55,043 bases of DNA from Ilumatobacter sp. (GCA_013002175.1 JABDKP010000132.1:1-55043); one strand, 5' to 3'. Positions 44,994-55,043 are shown, numbered from the stretch's first letter. Translations and numbers: made by a program. The notes: generated by a model not told the origin, from the sequence alone.

Positions 44994-47900
44994 CACGGCC
45001 GAGACCGCGGCGCGAGGTTCCGACGGCGAGCAGCAGTACGGCGAAGACAGCGATGCCGTTGAGATGGTCGACGAGCAGCGTCCATCCGGCGTCGGCGAAC
45101 GGCTGCTCGCGCCGCTCGATCGCGATCACCGCCACCGCGATCGCGGCCACCGCGACGACGCCCAGCGACTCCAGCCGGACGACGCTCCGCAGCCGGCCGC
45201 TCGTCACGCTGTGGACGGCCGCCTCGATTGACACGGCCGCGACCGCGGCGAGCGCCCAGATCGGCCCGATCAGCACCGCGGCGGCGCCGGCGAGGACGAC
45301 GGCGGAGATCACCGGGACAGGCCGCTCGTCGTCGCTGGGCCGCGCGGTGACGGGCGCGACCGCGACGCGCCCGGTCCGCCTGGCGGCGGCGAGCAGGGCG
45401 AGGCACCCTGCCACGGCAAGCATCGACAGTGCCAGGGCGACCGTCACCGGGCGCTGTGCCGACCAACGCACGTCGACCCGTACGGGCGCCCCGGTCGGCT
45501 CGATCCACCATCCGTTGAAGCCGCCGTCGACGAGCTGTGGTGGGTCGAGCGACGAGTCGGTCCGCGCCGTCCATGCGGTGTTGAACCCTTCGCCGAGCAC
45601 GAACCAGCACCCATCCGGGCACGACACCGATGCCGCCCGGTGCAGCGGATCGTCGACGAGGACGTCGACTGCGACCTGACTCGGCTCGGCCGCGCCATCA
45701 ACGGCGGTCTGGAGCACCACCCGGTCGACCGTGAACCCGGTGATGCCGCGCGCCACCGAGCGAAGCTCGTGGGTGCCGGGCGAGAGGGCGAGCGGACCAC
45801 CGCACCGCCGTGCCTCGACCGGCTCGCCGGCGAGCAGCTCGCCGACCGTGGTGCGGAAACTCAGCGGCTGCGGGACACCGTCGACCACCAGCATCGACGG
45901 TGTGCAGTCGCGTTCGACGACCGTCGACGGGTCGAGCGACCGGACGTCGATGCCGTCGGTCGCCGACAGCTCTGCGATCCCGGCCGGGAGCACGATCGGA
46001 TCGCCATACCTGCGCTCGATCGCCGTACGCGGGTCGATGCCGACGACCGTGAGGCGCATCGTCGAACCGTCCACCGCCGTCGGCAACGCCACGACGCTGC
46101 GGCCGGTGCCGTCCGGTGGTGGCACCGGCACCGTGAGTTCCCCGCCGCCGTGTGCGACCGCCAGCTCGGTGATCGGGGAGTAGCGACCGACCGGTTGGAC
46201 GATCACGAGGTCCGCGACCGGCCCCGAGAGCGGCACGAGGAGCGACGACCCGAGTACGTCGTCGAACGGGGTCACCCACGCGGTGGTCCCGTCGCCGTCG
46301 ACAGCCGCATCGCCCCGATGGGCGAGGCTGCCCGCGAGGTGCCGGTCCGCGATCGCGGTGGGCGCGAGGTCCAGCACGTCGGACAGGAGCGCATCGCTCG
46401 CGCGGGCGTCGAGCCGCACGGTGGCGATCAGCTCGGCGTCGAGCGGCGCCGTGAGCGGCACGATCCGCTGGAGTTCCGGCTCGGGATCGGCGCGCCACGG
46501 GTCCGTCGCCGCGACCCGCAGCCGCGACAGCACCACCGACACGTCTGCCGGGACGTCGACGGCGTCGTCCAGCGCGCCGAGCAGGTCGACGGGCGGCCGG
46601 ATCAGCTCGATCGTCGGCCCGTGCCCGAGGTCGATCTCGCTGAACCCGACGCCTGCGCGGGCGACGCGCCTGGTCAGGTCACCGACAGTGACCGACTCGA
46701 TCCGGATCTCGATCGGCGCGTCGGCGGCGGCGCCGACGTCGAAGCGCTGGCCCCGCCCGTCGACCGAGGAGTCGTCGAGGACGGCCAGCACCGGCGGCCC
46801 GTCGCCGACGACGATCGAGATGCGCTCGATCTGCCGGCCGCCGGGCGGGGGAACGGCCTGGTGCAGCACGATCGCCGGTGTGGGCTCGTCGGCGACCAGC
46901 CGGATCGACTCGCCGACCGGGTCGCCGTGGTCGCCGACACGCCATGCGGTGGCGGAATCGCCGTCGATCGCCATCACGGCACGGTCTTCGGGCCGGTAGG
47001 CGAACGGCTCGCCGTACCCCGACGCGACTGCGCTGACCGGCCCGTGTTGTACGGCAACCGTCTGGCGGTCGGCGTCGACGTCGCCGAAGACGTCGAGGCG
47101 GCGGTCGGCGGCAGTCGTGACGAGCACGTCGGGGGCGGGACCACCGGGTTCGGTGTGGCCGAGGACGTCCTGCGAGCCGCGCCAGTGGTGGGCCCGGTCG
47201 CGGTTCGAGTCGGTGACGACGACCGCATCGGCCGAAGCCACGGCCTCGGTCAATTCGGCGTGGTCGAGCGATGCGCTGTATCGCACCAGCTCGTGCCCGG
47301 ACAGCAGGCCGGCCGCAGCGGCATCGACGATGCCGTCCCCCGACCCGGAGAGCAGCACCGTGTCCGCCTTCGCCCGTACGATCGGTTCGGGTTCCTCGAC
47401 CGCGACGAGCGCCACCGCCGACGGAGCGGACCCGCTGCCGACGTGCAACGACGCGGCATCCACGACCGCGCCCGCCGCAGCGGCACCGGCCGCATCACCG
47501 AAGCGTTCGACTGCACCGAGGCCGTCGACCCCGGCGGCGGTCAGCACCGCATCGACGACCGCCGACGCCGGTGTCCGGAAGCGCAGCGATTCGAGGTCGT
47601 TGGCGACCCAGATCACGTCGGCCCCGAAGAGTCGGCTGACGGGTGCGATCGCGCCAGTCTCCAGCGTCCCCTCCTGGACGCGGTTGTCGAACGCATACAG
47701 CAGGTCCATCGCGGGCCCCGATCCGAGCGGGAGCAGGTCACGCGTCACCAGCGGGCGGTCGGTCAGCGCCACCAGCGGCTGGTCGACGGTGTAGCCCCAC
47801 TCGAATGCGCCGAACTCGGCCCCTGGCAGCTGGAGCACCCGGAAGCCGTCGTCGCGGCGGTCGAGGGCGGCTGCGGCGGCCGTCCACGCGTCCGGCACGT

Positions 47901-49194
47901 CGGCGTCGCGGTCGATCGCCGGGTCGACCAGTTCGGCCTGCCACAGTGCCGGCAGGTTGACGACCGCCAGGGTCGCGACCGCGCCCGCTCCGATCACGCC
48001 CCACGACGGCCGAGAGACCGACACGGTCGCCACCAGTGCACCGGCGCCGAGCGCGACCGCCAGGACGAGCATCGGCACCGCTCGGGTGCTGCTGCGCAGC
48101 GCCAGTGCGAGACCGGATTCGTCGTCACCGACGAGCAGCGACATCAGCGGAGACGACGACCCGATCGGGTGGACGCCCACCGCGATCACGACGCCGACCA
48201 GCGCCAGCCACGCGGCGAACGTCCGCTCGCGCCAACGGGTGAACGCGAGGCCCGACAGCCCGACGAGCGTGACGAGGTAGCTGACCGCGATGCCCCGACC
48301 GCTGGTGAGGTACGGCGTCGACGCCGTCGTCGTCGGGGCGAATGCGTCGCGCACGTAGAACAGCCAGTACCCCAGACCGCGGACGACCTCCGAACCGGTC
48401 GAGCTGCGACTGACGTCGGCGAGCGTCTCGGAGTACGCGAGCACCGGCGCGCCGTGCCGCGACTGGACGACGAGCATCGCCAGCCACCACAGCGAGGTGG
48501 CGACGCACAGCGTCGCCGTCCGAGCGGCGAACGCCGCAAGTTCGCGCAGCCGGCCGGGCTCGCGGGCGGCCACGACGACGAGCCACAGCACCGGCGCCGG
48601 GGCGACCAACACGAGCGCCGTGGCGTTGACGGAACCGACCGTGGCGACGATCAGCGCGATCGCCGCCGGTTCGACCCACTTCCGGCGGCGGGGCGAATCG
48701 GGCTCGACCCGCGTCGCCCGCACCGTCAGCGCGACGATCCAGCCGAGGCCGGCCCACGGCAGCAGCAGCAGCGACGTGCGCGAGATGTACGCGAGCAGGT
48801 ACGGCGATGTCTGGTACACGACGCCGGCGACCAGCGCCGCGACCGGAGCGAGGTGCAACTGCCGTGCGAGCCACCACGCCCCGGTACCGGCTGCGAAGAG
48901 GAGCGTGCCGATCCACAGGCGGTGCGCGACCCAGTCAGGCGTCCCGACGGCGTCGAGCAGCCAGAACCACGGCCCGCTCGGCCAGAGGTAGGTGATCTGC
49001 TGGTGTGGGACCCAGCCGGCGAACTGGTCGGGTTCGAACGTCGACGGCGCTCGACCGATCAACGCGCCCGGCTCGAGGTACAGATACAGCTTCGTGTCGG
49101 CCGGCATCCGGCCCGGCGAGCTGGCCAACGCTGGCACGTACGCGAGCAGCGCCAACAGCGCGAGGCCCGCACGCGTCGACCAGCGGTCGATCAC
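44932..49194 (-). CDS. AftD-like alpha-arabinofuranosyltransferase (DUF3367 GT-C), paralogue 2
   Basis: 1421 aa from GTG 49194; STRAGLALLALLAYVPALASSPGRMPADTKLYLYLEPGALIG...WVPHQQITYLWPSGPWFWLLDAVGTPDWVAHRLWIG parallels paralogue 1 (TVPHQNIGYLFPLGPYYWVMERIGSPDWVTQRLLWA); discoidin-like DRAVMAIDGDSATAWR. Confidence 0.87.
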   Translation of the reverse strand: MIDRWSTRAGLALLALLAYVPALASSPGRMPADTKLYLYLEPGALIGRAPSTFEPDQFAGWVPHQQITYLWPSGPWFWLLDAVGTPDWVAHRLWIGTLLFAAGTGAWWLARQLHLAPVAALVAGVVYQTSPYLLAYISRTSLLLLPWAGLGWIVALTVRATRVEPDSPRRRKWVEPAAIALIVATVGSVNATALVLVAPAPVLWLVVVAAREPGRLRELAAFAARTATLCVATSLWWLAMLVVQSRHGAPVLAYSETLADVSRSSTGSEVVRGLGYWLFYVRDAFAPTTTASTPYLTSGRGIAVSYLVTLVGLSGLAFTRWRERTFAAWLALVGVVIAVGVHPIGSSSPLMSLLVGDDESGLALALRSSTRAVPMLVLAVALGAGALVATVSVSRPSWGVIGAGAVATLAVVNLPALWQAELVDPAIDRDADVPDAWTAAAAALDRRDDGFRVLQLPGAEFGAFEWGYTVDQPLVALTDRPLVTRDLLPLGSGPAMDLLYAFDNRVQEGTLETGAIAPVSRLFGADVIWVANDLESLRFRTPASAVVDAVLTAAGVDGLGAVERFGDAAGAAAAGAVVDAASLHVGSGSAPSAVALVAVEEPEPIVRAKADTVLLSGSGDGIVDAAAAGLLSGHELVRYSASLDHAELTEAVASADAVVVTDSNRDRAHHWRGSQDVLGHTEPGGPAPDVLVTTAADRRLDVFGDVDADRQTVAVQHGPVSAVASGYGEPFAYRPEDRAVMAIDGDSATAWRVGDHGDPVGESIRLVADEPTPAIVLHQAVPPPGGRQIERISIVVGDGPPVLAVLDDSSVDGRGQRFDVGAAADAPIEIRIESVTVGDLTRRVARAGVGFSEIDLGHGPTIELIRPPVDLLGALDDAVDVPADVSVVLSRLRVAATDPWRADPEPELQRIVPLTAPLDAELIATVRLDARASDALLSDVLDLAPTAIADRHLAGSLAHRGDAAVDGDGTTAWVTPFDDVLGSSLLVPLSGPVADLVIVQPVGRYSPITELAVAHGGGELTVPVPPPDGTGRSVVALPTAVDGSTMRLTVVGIDPRTAIERRYGDPIVLPAGIAELSATDGIDVRSLDPSTVVERDCTPSMLVVDGVPQPLSFRTTVGELLAGEPVEARRCGGPLALSPGTHELRSVARGITGFTVDRVVLQTAVDGAAEPSQVAVDVLVDDPLHRAASVSCPDGCWFVLGEGFNTAWTARTDSSLDPPQLVDGGFNGWWIEPTGAPVRVDVRWSAQRPVTVALALSMLAVAGCLALLAAARRTGRVAVAPVTARPSDDERPVPVISAVVLAGAAAVLIGPIWALAAVAAVSIEAAVHSVTSGRLRSVVRLESLGVVAVAAIAVAVIAIERREQPFADAGWTLLVDHLNGIAVFAVLLLAVGTSRRGLGRVSGWVSARTGTDTRTAADAA

Positions 49195-50492
49195 GGAATG
49201 GCACCGAACACCGCATACAAGCCCGTCAGCGCGGCCAGGCCGGCCCCGCTGAGCACCAGCGTCAGGTCCCAACCCGAGCGATCCCAGCTGGCCCGGTGGT
49301 GGTCGGGGTCCGGCGTCGGCTCGGGCCACCACGCTGCGACGGCGATGAACAGCGGGAACGCGGTGAAGATGAACCGGGGTCGTGCGGTCACCGTCTCCGG
49401 GATCAGCATCAGGGCGATGACGACCGCGCAGAATGCGACGAGGGGGAGCGGGAGGTGCCGCTTCCAGAGGCAGTACAGCATCGCCAGCAGCGTCACGAGG
49501 CTGACCGCGGTCAGGGCGTCGGCGGTCGATGCGAGCGGGCTGCCGAGGAAGCTGAACGTGTTGCTGACGGCCGTCTTGCCGAAGCTGGTGCCCTCGGACC
49601 ACGCCTCGCGCTGGATGCGGAACCAGGCGCCGCGCTCGCCGGCCTGGGCGTCGACGTACAGCTGGAACCCGACGAAGCCGATCGGGGACAGGACGACCGC
49701 GAGCAGTGACGACCAGTCCCGGCGGCGGCGAATCGCGAGGACGCTCGCCACCGCGCAGGCCGCCACGAGCGCGACACCGTTCGGCCGGGTACCGGTCGCA
49801 ACCGCCGCCGCCAGCCCTGCGAGCAGCCATCGTTCTTCGATGATGAACAGCAGGCACAGTGCAGCGAGCACGATGAACGCCGCCTCGGCATACGCGAACG
49901 ACAGCACGAAGCTGCCGGGGAAGATCGCGTAGATCGTCATCGCCCGTGCCGCGACCGACACGGTGAACAGCCGCCGTGCGATCAGGCCGACCAGCACGAC
50001 CGAGATCGCGCCGAGCACGAAGTTGGTGAACAACGCCGCGAACGTGTCGCCGCCCGGCAGGACGACGTCCACGGCGCGCACGAGCCACGGATAGACCGGG
50101 AAGAACGCAGCCCGCGCTTCGAGCTGGAAGTAGGTGATGTCGGGCGGAATCGCGTCCGGGTAGCCGTTGCGGACCACTTCGAGGTACCACCGGCCGTCCC
50201 ACGACGTCAGCACCTGGACGATCACCGAGAGCGGACTGGGCTCGGGTTCGGTTCCCGGGACCCCCTCTGCGAGGTCGCTGCGGGTGTCGACGACGGTCTG
50301 CGCCGCCCGCACGGCCGCTCCGGCGAGGACGCAGATCCGGGCGACGAGGTAGGCGCCGAGACCGACGCCGATCGCTCGGCGGAAGCCGTGATCCCGGAGA
50401 TCCTCGGAGATCGGCGTCTGCCTCGGCTCGCTGAACTCGTCGAGCACCGCTCGGCGGGCGGCCGTCGCAGCGTTCAGCGCGGCGTCACGCAC
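49191..50492 (-). CDS. PIG-V-like mannosyltransferase family membrane protein
   Basis: TSWDGRWYLEVVRNGYP...ARAAFFPVYPWLVRAVDVVLPGG...IYAIFPGSFVLSFAYAEAAFIVLAALCLLFIIEERWLLAGLAAAVATGTRPNGVAL. Confidence 0.85.
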   Translation of the reverse strand: MRDAALNAATAARRAVLDEFSEPRQTPISEDLRDHGFRRAIGVGLGAYLVARICVLAGAAVRAAQTVVDTRSDLAEGVPGTEPEPSPLSVIVQVLTSWDGRWYLEVVRNGYPDAIPPDITYFQLEARAAFFPVYPWLVRAVDVVLPGGDTFAALFTNFVLGAISVVLVGLIARRLFTVSVAARAMTIYAIFPGSFVLSFAYAEAAFIVLAALCLLFIIEERWLLAGLAAAVATGTRPNGVALVAACAVASVLAIRRRRDWSSLLAVVLSPIGFVGFQLYVDAQAGERGAWFRIQREAWSEGTSFGKTAVSNTFSFLGSPLASTADALTAVSLVTLLAMLYCLWKRHLPLPLVAFCAVVIALMLIPETVTARPRFIFTAFPLFIAVAAWWPEPTPDPDHHRASWDRSGWDLTLVLSGAGLAALTGLYAVFGAIP

Positions 50493-50495
50493 TGC

Positions 50496-51461
50496 TCACC
50501 ACCGGTGCATCGGCAGGACACGGTGGCGTGGCCCGAACTTCGGCGTGGAGGCGCCGTCGTGACACAGCATCCGCACGACGCGGCCGCGTTGGCCCGCGTA
50601 TGGCCGCAGCAGTTCGAGCATCCGCTCGTCGGTTGCCCTGGCCTCGCCGGCGAGCGTGTTGCCGATCACGTTCTTGAGGTGATAGTCGCCGACCGCGACG
50701 GCGTCCGGGTCGCCGAGGGCCGGGCCGAGCACCGAGCCGATCGTCCACTGCCCGACACCGTCGATCAGGCGCAGCTTCGCGCCGGCATCGGTGGGGGACA
50801 TCGCCGCCCACTGCCAGTACTTGTCGGCGTGCCGGGCGACGAGGGCCAGCGGTTGGGCCCGCTTGCGTTCGACGCCCAACGGATGGAACCACCAGCTCGG
50901 CTGCCGCGCGAGCCGGGCCGGGTCGGGCGGCAGCAACAGCCGCGCGAACGGGCCAGGTGCCGGCTCGCCGAGTTCCGCGCAGAGCCGTCCCCACTGACGG
51001 TAGGCCTCGCCGGCGGTGATCCGCTGCTCGAGGATCGTCGGCAACAGCTCGTGGTAGAGGTCACCGCTGGCACCGAAGCGCAGCGATCGGCCGGCGCGGG
51101 CCGCTGCGGCGACGACGGGATGCCGCGCGTGCTCGAGCGCGGGGTCGCCGGGGTCGGCGACACCGATCATCAGCGGTGCCCTGGCGGTCAGCCAGGCGCC
51201 GCCCGGACCGTAGGAGGCGAGCGACACACCGGGCACGCCGACGACGTCGGTCGCCCCGACGTTGCCGCGCCACTGGATGTGCAACGTCCCCGGCCCATCG
51301 GGCGTCCAGGTCGCCCGGACGAAGTCGCCGCTGGAGGTGGTTCCACGGCCGACGACGGTCAGCCAGGTGGTCGGGTCGTGCCGGCCGTGGCGGTACCAAC
51401 CGAGCGTCGAACCGAGGTCGATCAGACGCTCGCGGACGAGCTCGGTGGTCGGCGTGGGCAT
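50496..51461 (-). CDS. AlkA/HhH-GPD-like DNA glycosylase family protein
   Basis: ELLPTILEQRITAGEAYRQWGRL...LRLIDGVGQWTIGSVLGPALGDPDAVAVGDYHLKN (helix-hairpin-helix plus conserved Asp). Confidence 0.85.
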   Translation of the reverse strand: MPTPTTELVRERLIDLGSTLGWYRHGRHDPTTWLTVVGRGTTSSGDFVRATWTPDGPGTLHIQWRGNVGATDVVGVPGVSLASYGPGGAWLTARAPLMIGVADPGDPALEHARHPVVAAAARAGRSLRFGASGDLYHELLPTILEQRITAGEAYRQWGRLCAELGEPAPGPFARLLLPPDPARLARQPSWWFHPLGVERKRAQPLALVARHADKYWQWAAMSPTDAGAKLRLIDGVGQWTIGSVLGPALGDPDAVAVGDYHLKNVIGNTLAGEARATDERMLELLRPYAGQRGRVVRMLCHDGASTPKFGPRHRVLPMHRW

Positions 51462-51468
51462 CGACTGG

Positions 51469-51474
51469 AACGTA
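51469..51474 (-). promoter_or_regulatory. Candidate -10 (TACGTT) 7 nt before ATG 51461
   Basis: TACGTTccagtcgATG on the minus strand. Confidence 0.45.
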
Positions 51475-51519
51475 GCAGTCCGGAGCGCGCTGGCCGTGGT
51501 GCCTCGACGGCCGGCGACG

Positions 51520-52530
51520 TCAGTTCGGCGAGACGGCGACCGGGGTCTCGACCGGGTGGTGGCAGGCGACGAAGTGGCCGGCGCCCATCGACCGCAGTTG
51601 TGGTTCCTCGCGGCTGCACAGGTCGTCGGCGTTGGGGCAGCGGGGGTGGAACCGGCAGCCCGTCGGGGGAGCGACCGGCGAGGGCGGCTCGCCGATGATC
51701 TTGCCGACCGTGTGATCGGCGTCCGGATCGGGCTCGGGGATCGAATCGAGCAGCACGTTGGTGTATGGATGGGCCGGCCGCGCGTAGAGGTCGTCGCTGG
51801 AGGCCACCTCGCAGAGCTTGCCGAGGTACATCACCGCGACACGGTCGCTGATGTTCTTGACGACGGCGAGGTCGTGGGCGATGAACACGAGCGTGAGGCC
51901 GAACTTCTCCTTGAGGTCCTCCAGGAGGTTGAGCACCTGTGCCTGCACACTGACGTCGAGTGCGGACACCGGCTCGTCGCAGATGATCAGCGTCGGGTCG
52001 AGCACGAGCGCCCGGGCCACCGAGATTCGCTGACACTGCCCACCGGAGAACTGGTGCGGACGGCTCTCGGCAGCCCGCTCCGGGTCGATGCCGACCGATT
52101 CGAGGATCTCGTCGACGAGCTTGGACCGTTCCTCGGTCGTGCCGCGCTTCCAGATCTCCAAGGGTTCGAGCACGCTGTCGCGGACCGACCGGCGCGGGTT
52201 CAGCGACGAGACCGGGTCCTGGAAGATCATCTGGACCTTCGTCCGGGCCTCGCGCACCTCGTTGTGGCTCAGCGTCGTGAGATCCTGACCCTCGAAGTCG
52301 ATCGAGCCCGACGTCGGCTTCGGGATCTGCATGATCGCCCGCCCGGTGGTGCTCTTGCCGCACCCCGACTCGCCGACGATGCCGAGCGTCTCACCGCGCA
52401 ACACGTCGAAGCTGATGCCCGACACCGCCTTGACCGTGTTGCCGTGCCCGACCTTGAACTCGACGACGAGGTCCTCGACGGTGAGCACGCGATCGCCGTC
52501 TCGCAGGTGGGCTTTGCCCGTGCCGGCCAT
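51520..52530 (-). CDS. oppF: Oligopeptide/dipeptide ABC transporter ATP-binding protein (OppF-type)
   Basis: Walker A GIVGESGCGKSTTGRAI; FSGGQCQRISVARALVLDPTLIICDEPVSALDVSVQAQVLNLL; C-terminal GCRFHPRCPNADDLC. Confidence 0.93.
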   Translation of the reverse strand: MAGTGKAHLRDGDRVLTVEDLVVEFKVGHGNTVKAVSGISFDVLRGETLGIVGESGCGKSTTGRAIMQIPKPTSGSIDFEGQDLTTLSHNEVREARTKVQMIFQDPVSSLNPRRSVRDSVLEPLEIWKRGTTEERSKLVDEILESVGIDPERAAESRPHQFSGGQCQRISVARALVLDPTLIICDEPVSALDVSVQAQVLNLLEDLKEKFGLTLVFIAHDLAVVKNISDRVAVMYLGKLCEVASSDDLYARPAHPYTNVLLDSIPEPDPDADHTVGKIIGEPPSPVAPPTGCRFHPRCPNADDLCSREEPQLRSMGAGHFVACHHPVETPVAVSPN

Positions 52531-53606
52531 CAGGACACCGCCGCGATGTCTTCGGGCATGAAACCGGTCTTCTGCAACTCGGCGTCCTTCTCCTCGAACT
52601 CCGGCGACCCGACGGGGTACCAGCACGCGTAGACGTGACCCGGATCCTTGGTCGGCGTGAGCGGCGGTTCTTCGACATGGCACCGGTCCTGGGCGTACGC
52701 GCAGCGCGGTGCGAAGTTGCAGCCCTTCGGCGGGTTGACGAGGTCGGGCGGACGTCCGGGGATCGTGGCCAACCGGCTGTGGCTGGGATCGGCCAGCTTC
52801 GGGATGCTGCGCATCAACGACTTCGTGTACGGCATCTTCATGTCCGCGAAGAGGATCCGGGTCGGGGCATACTCGACGAGCTTGCCGCCGTACATCACGG
52901 CGATCTGGTCGGTGTGGCCGGCGACGACGCCGAGGTCGTGGGTGACGAGGATCACCGACATGTTGCGGTCACGCCGCTGCTCGTTGATCAGGTCGAGGAT
53001 CTGGGCTTGCACGGTGACGTCGAGCGCGGTCGTCGGCTCGTCGGCGAACAGCAGCGTCGGACCGCAGGCGAGGGCGATCGCGATCATCACCCGCTGGCGC
53101 ATGCCGCCGGAGAGCTCGTGCGGATACTGGTTGAGACGTCGCTCGGCCTCGGGGATGCGGACGTCGCGCAACAGTTGCACTGCTGTCTCGCGGGCGTTGT
53201 CCTTGTCCATGTCGAGGTGCAACTTCAACGGCTCGGTGATCTGCTTGCCGATCTTCATCAGCGGGTTCAGCGAGTTGAGCGGGTTCTGGAACACCATCGA
53301 CATCTCGGCGCCCCAGAGATGGCGCATCTCCTTCGACGACAGCCCCTGGATCTCCTGGCCGGCGAACTTGACCGATCCGTGGCGCACCGCCGTGGAAGGG
53401 AGCAGGCCCATGATCGAGCGGCTGAGCACGGTCTTGCCGGACCCGGATTCGCCGACCACACCGAGCGACTCGCCGCGCTTCAGCGTCAACGTCACACCGT
53501 CGACGGCGCGCACGAGACCGCGCTCGGTCTTGAAGTGCGTCTTCAGGTCGTCGAGTTCCAGCAGCACTGCGCCGGCCTCGACGCGCATCGACTGGTCAGT
53601 GCTCAC
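52530..53606 (-). CDS. oppD: Oligopeptide/dipeptide ABC transporter ATP-binding protein (OppD-type)
   Basis: GVVGESGSGKTVLSRSIMGLLP; LSGGMRQRVMIAIALACGPTLLFADEPTTALDVTVQAQILDLI; GCNFAPRCAYAQDRC. Confidence 0.93.
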   Translation of the reverse strand: MSTDQSMRVEAGAVLLELDDLKTHFKTERGLVRAVDGVTLTLKRGESLGVVGESGSGKTVLSRSIMGLLPSTAVRHGSVKFAGQEIQGLSSKEMRHLWGAEMSMVFQNPLNSLNPLMKIGKQITEPLKLHLDMDKDNARETAVQLLRDVRIPEAERRLNQYPHELSGGMRQRVMIAIALACGPTLLFADEPTTALDVTVQAQILDLINEQRRDRNMSVILVTHDLGVVAGHTDQIAVMYGGKLVEYAPTRILFADMKMPYTKSLMRSIPKLADPSHSRLATIPGRPPDLVNPPKGCNFAPRCAYAQDRCHVEEPPLTPTKDPGHVYACWYPVGSPEFEEKDAELQKTGFMPEDIAAVS

Positions 53607-54532
53607 AGCGAGGTCTCCTTGACGTCGAAGTAGCTCCGCAGCCGGTCGCCCGCGAAGTTCAGCGAGAGCACCGTGAGGAACAGCACGATGATCGGCGCGA
53701 AGGCGATCCACGGCGCCTTCTGGAGGTCGCGCGATCCGGCGCCGGTGAGGATCATCTTGCCCCAGGTGGAGCCCTTCTCGACCGACAGTCCGAGGAACGC
53801 GAGACCGCCTTCGGCGACGACGGCGACTGCCATGCCGAGCAGCGCCAGCGCACCCATCGGGATCAGCACGTTGGGCAACAGCTCTTTGATCATGATCCGC
53901 CGGTGGCTCGCGCCGAGCGTCCGCGCGGCGAGCACGAACTCCCGGTCGGCGAACGAGATCGTGGTCGCCCGCGAGACCCGGCCGACCGGGGCGATCGACA
54001 AGATGCCGAGCGTGATCGAGATCGTCCGCAGGCTGCGCTCGAGCAGCGCGGTGATCAAGATGGCGAGCACGAGCGCCGGGAACGAGAGGAAGACGACGAA
54101 GACGAAGGAGATGACGCGGTCGGCCCAGCCCCGGAAGTACCCGGCGAGCATCCCGAGCAGACCACCGAAGACCATGCCGCAGGCGATCGCGACGAACCCG
54201 ACGGTCAGCGAGATGCGGGCACCCCAGATCGTCCGGCTGAACAGGTCGCGCGCATCCTGGTCGGTGCCGAACCAGTGGGTGCCGTTGGGGGAGTACGGCG
54301 GGCGCTCGCCGGGCGAGATGAAGTTGGCGTCCGGGTCCTTGAGGGGAAGCCACGGCGCGAGCGCAGCAGCCAGCACGATGACCGCGATCCACGTGATCGA
54401 GATCCAGAAGCCGATACCGAGTGTCCGCTTCACGGTCTCGTCGTGCGCCATGACGGCCGCCGCGACCACGCCTGCGTCTGACTCCTCGAGGGAGTGCTCG
54501 ATGATGTCGTGCATCGTTTCGTCACTGCTCAT
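53603..54532 (-). CDS. oppC: Oligopeptide/dipeptide ABC transporter permease (OppC-type)
   Basis: GTHWFGTDQDARDLFSRTIWGARISLTVGFVAIACGMVFGGLLGMLAGYFRGW...EFVLAARTLGASHRRIMIKELLPNVLIPMGA. Confidence 0.93.
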   Translation of the reverse strand: MSSDETMHDIIEHSLEESDAGVVAAAVMAHDETVKRTLGIGFWISITWIAVIVLAAALAPWLPLKDPDANFISPGERPPYSPNGTHWFGTDQDARDLFSRTIWGARISLTVGFVAIACGMVFGGLLGMLAGYFRGWADRVISFVFVVFLSFPALVLAILITALLERSLRTISITLGILSIAPVGRVSRATTISFADREFVLAARTLGASHRRIMIKELLPNVLIPMGALALLGMAVAVVAEGGLAFLGLSVEKGSTWGKMILTGAGSRDLQKAPWIAFAPIIVLFLTVLSLNFAGDRLRSYFDVKETSL

Positions 54533-55043
54533 GACGCCCTCACTCTCGGGTCGATCAGGGAGTAGACCAGGTCGACGATCACGTTGATCACCACGAACGC
54601 GGCGGTGACGAGCATCACGATCGCGAGCACGACCGGGAAGTCCTCACGCAGGATCGCCTCGACGATCGCGCTGCCGAGACCGGGGATGATGAACACCTGC
54701 TCGACGACGAGGGCGCCACCGATCAGCGCACCGGTGGTGATGCCGAAGATCGTGATGAACGAGAAGAGCGACGGTCGCAGCGCGTGCTTGAACAGCACGT
54801 TGCGGCGCGACACCCCCTTGGCACGCGCGGTGAGGATGAAGTCCTCCTGGAGCGTGGTGATCAGGTCGGTGCGCAACAGACGCTGGTACACCGCAGCGGC
54901 CGGCAACCCGAGCGTGAGCGCGGGCATGATCATCTGCCAGACGCGTGTCCAGAACGGGTCGGCCGCGTTGAAGATCAGCGGGAAGATCTCGAACTTGATC
55001 GACAGCACGTACTTGATCAGCACCGCGAGGGCGAAGTTCGGCA
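54529..55043 (-). CDS. oppB: Oligopeptide/dipeptide ABC transporter permease (OppB-type), partial (N-terminus beyond window)
   Basis: PNFALAVLIKYVLSIKFEIFPL...YQRLLRTDLITTLQEDFILTARAKGVSRRNVLFKHALRPSLFSFITIFGITTGALIGGALVVEQVFIIPGLGSAIVEAI. Confidence 0.92.
   Translation of the reverse strand, partial: PNFALAVLIKYVLSIKFEIFPLIFNAADPFWTRVWQMIMPALTLGLPAAAVYQRLLRTDLITTLQEDFILTARAKGVSRRNVLFKHALRPSLFSFITIFGITTGALIGGALVVEQVFIIPGLGSAIVEAILREDFPVVLAIVMLVTAAFVVINVIVDLVYSLIDPRVRAS

Noticed and set aside
45640-49932. 1430-aa plus-strand ORF opposite AftD-like 2
   Set aside because: Antisense shadow; Arg/Asp/Gly/His-biased translation and no domain motif.

Overview
High-GC actinobacterial chromosomal segment. 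Gene content and order suggest an Acidimicrobiia/Ilumatobacter-like organism (inference, not tested). It is densely packed: about 50 protein genes, with no tRNA/rRNA, IS element, prophage or CRISPR array that I could recognise. Left part (1-15.8 kb): housekeeping and accessory genes, including a large secreted ExeM-like nuclease with RTX repeats, a membrane-anchored molybdopterin oxidoreductase with an internal twin-arginine motif, and a pyridine nucleotide-disulfide oxidoreductase next to a TVP38/TMEM64 protein. Middle (15.8-30 kb): the conserved actinobacterial run tlyA-nadK-recN-pyrG-nudix-xerD-(HD/MATE/trpS)-scpA-scpB-rluB-tyrA-aroA. Right part (30-50.5 kb): an envelope-glycan locus encoding a near-complete polyprenyl-phospho-arabinose (DPA) pathway (HAD phosphatase, UbiA-type phosphoribosyltransferase, DprE1-like, DprE2-like), several glycosyltransferases, and two giant (1418 and 1421 aa) AftD/DUF3367-like GT-C proteins. 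The right edge is an oppBCDF-type ABC transporter, cut by the window end. The most interesting points are the arabinan-type pathway in an apparently non-mycolate actinobacterium, with an unlinked HAD protein as candidate for the missing phosphatase step; a Cys-to-Thr change at the benzothiazinone-target position of DprE1; and a recurring TANNNT motif 6-9 nt before about 15 start codons, which suggests widespread leaderless transcription.
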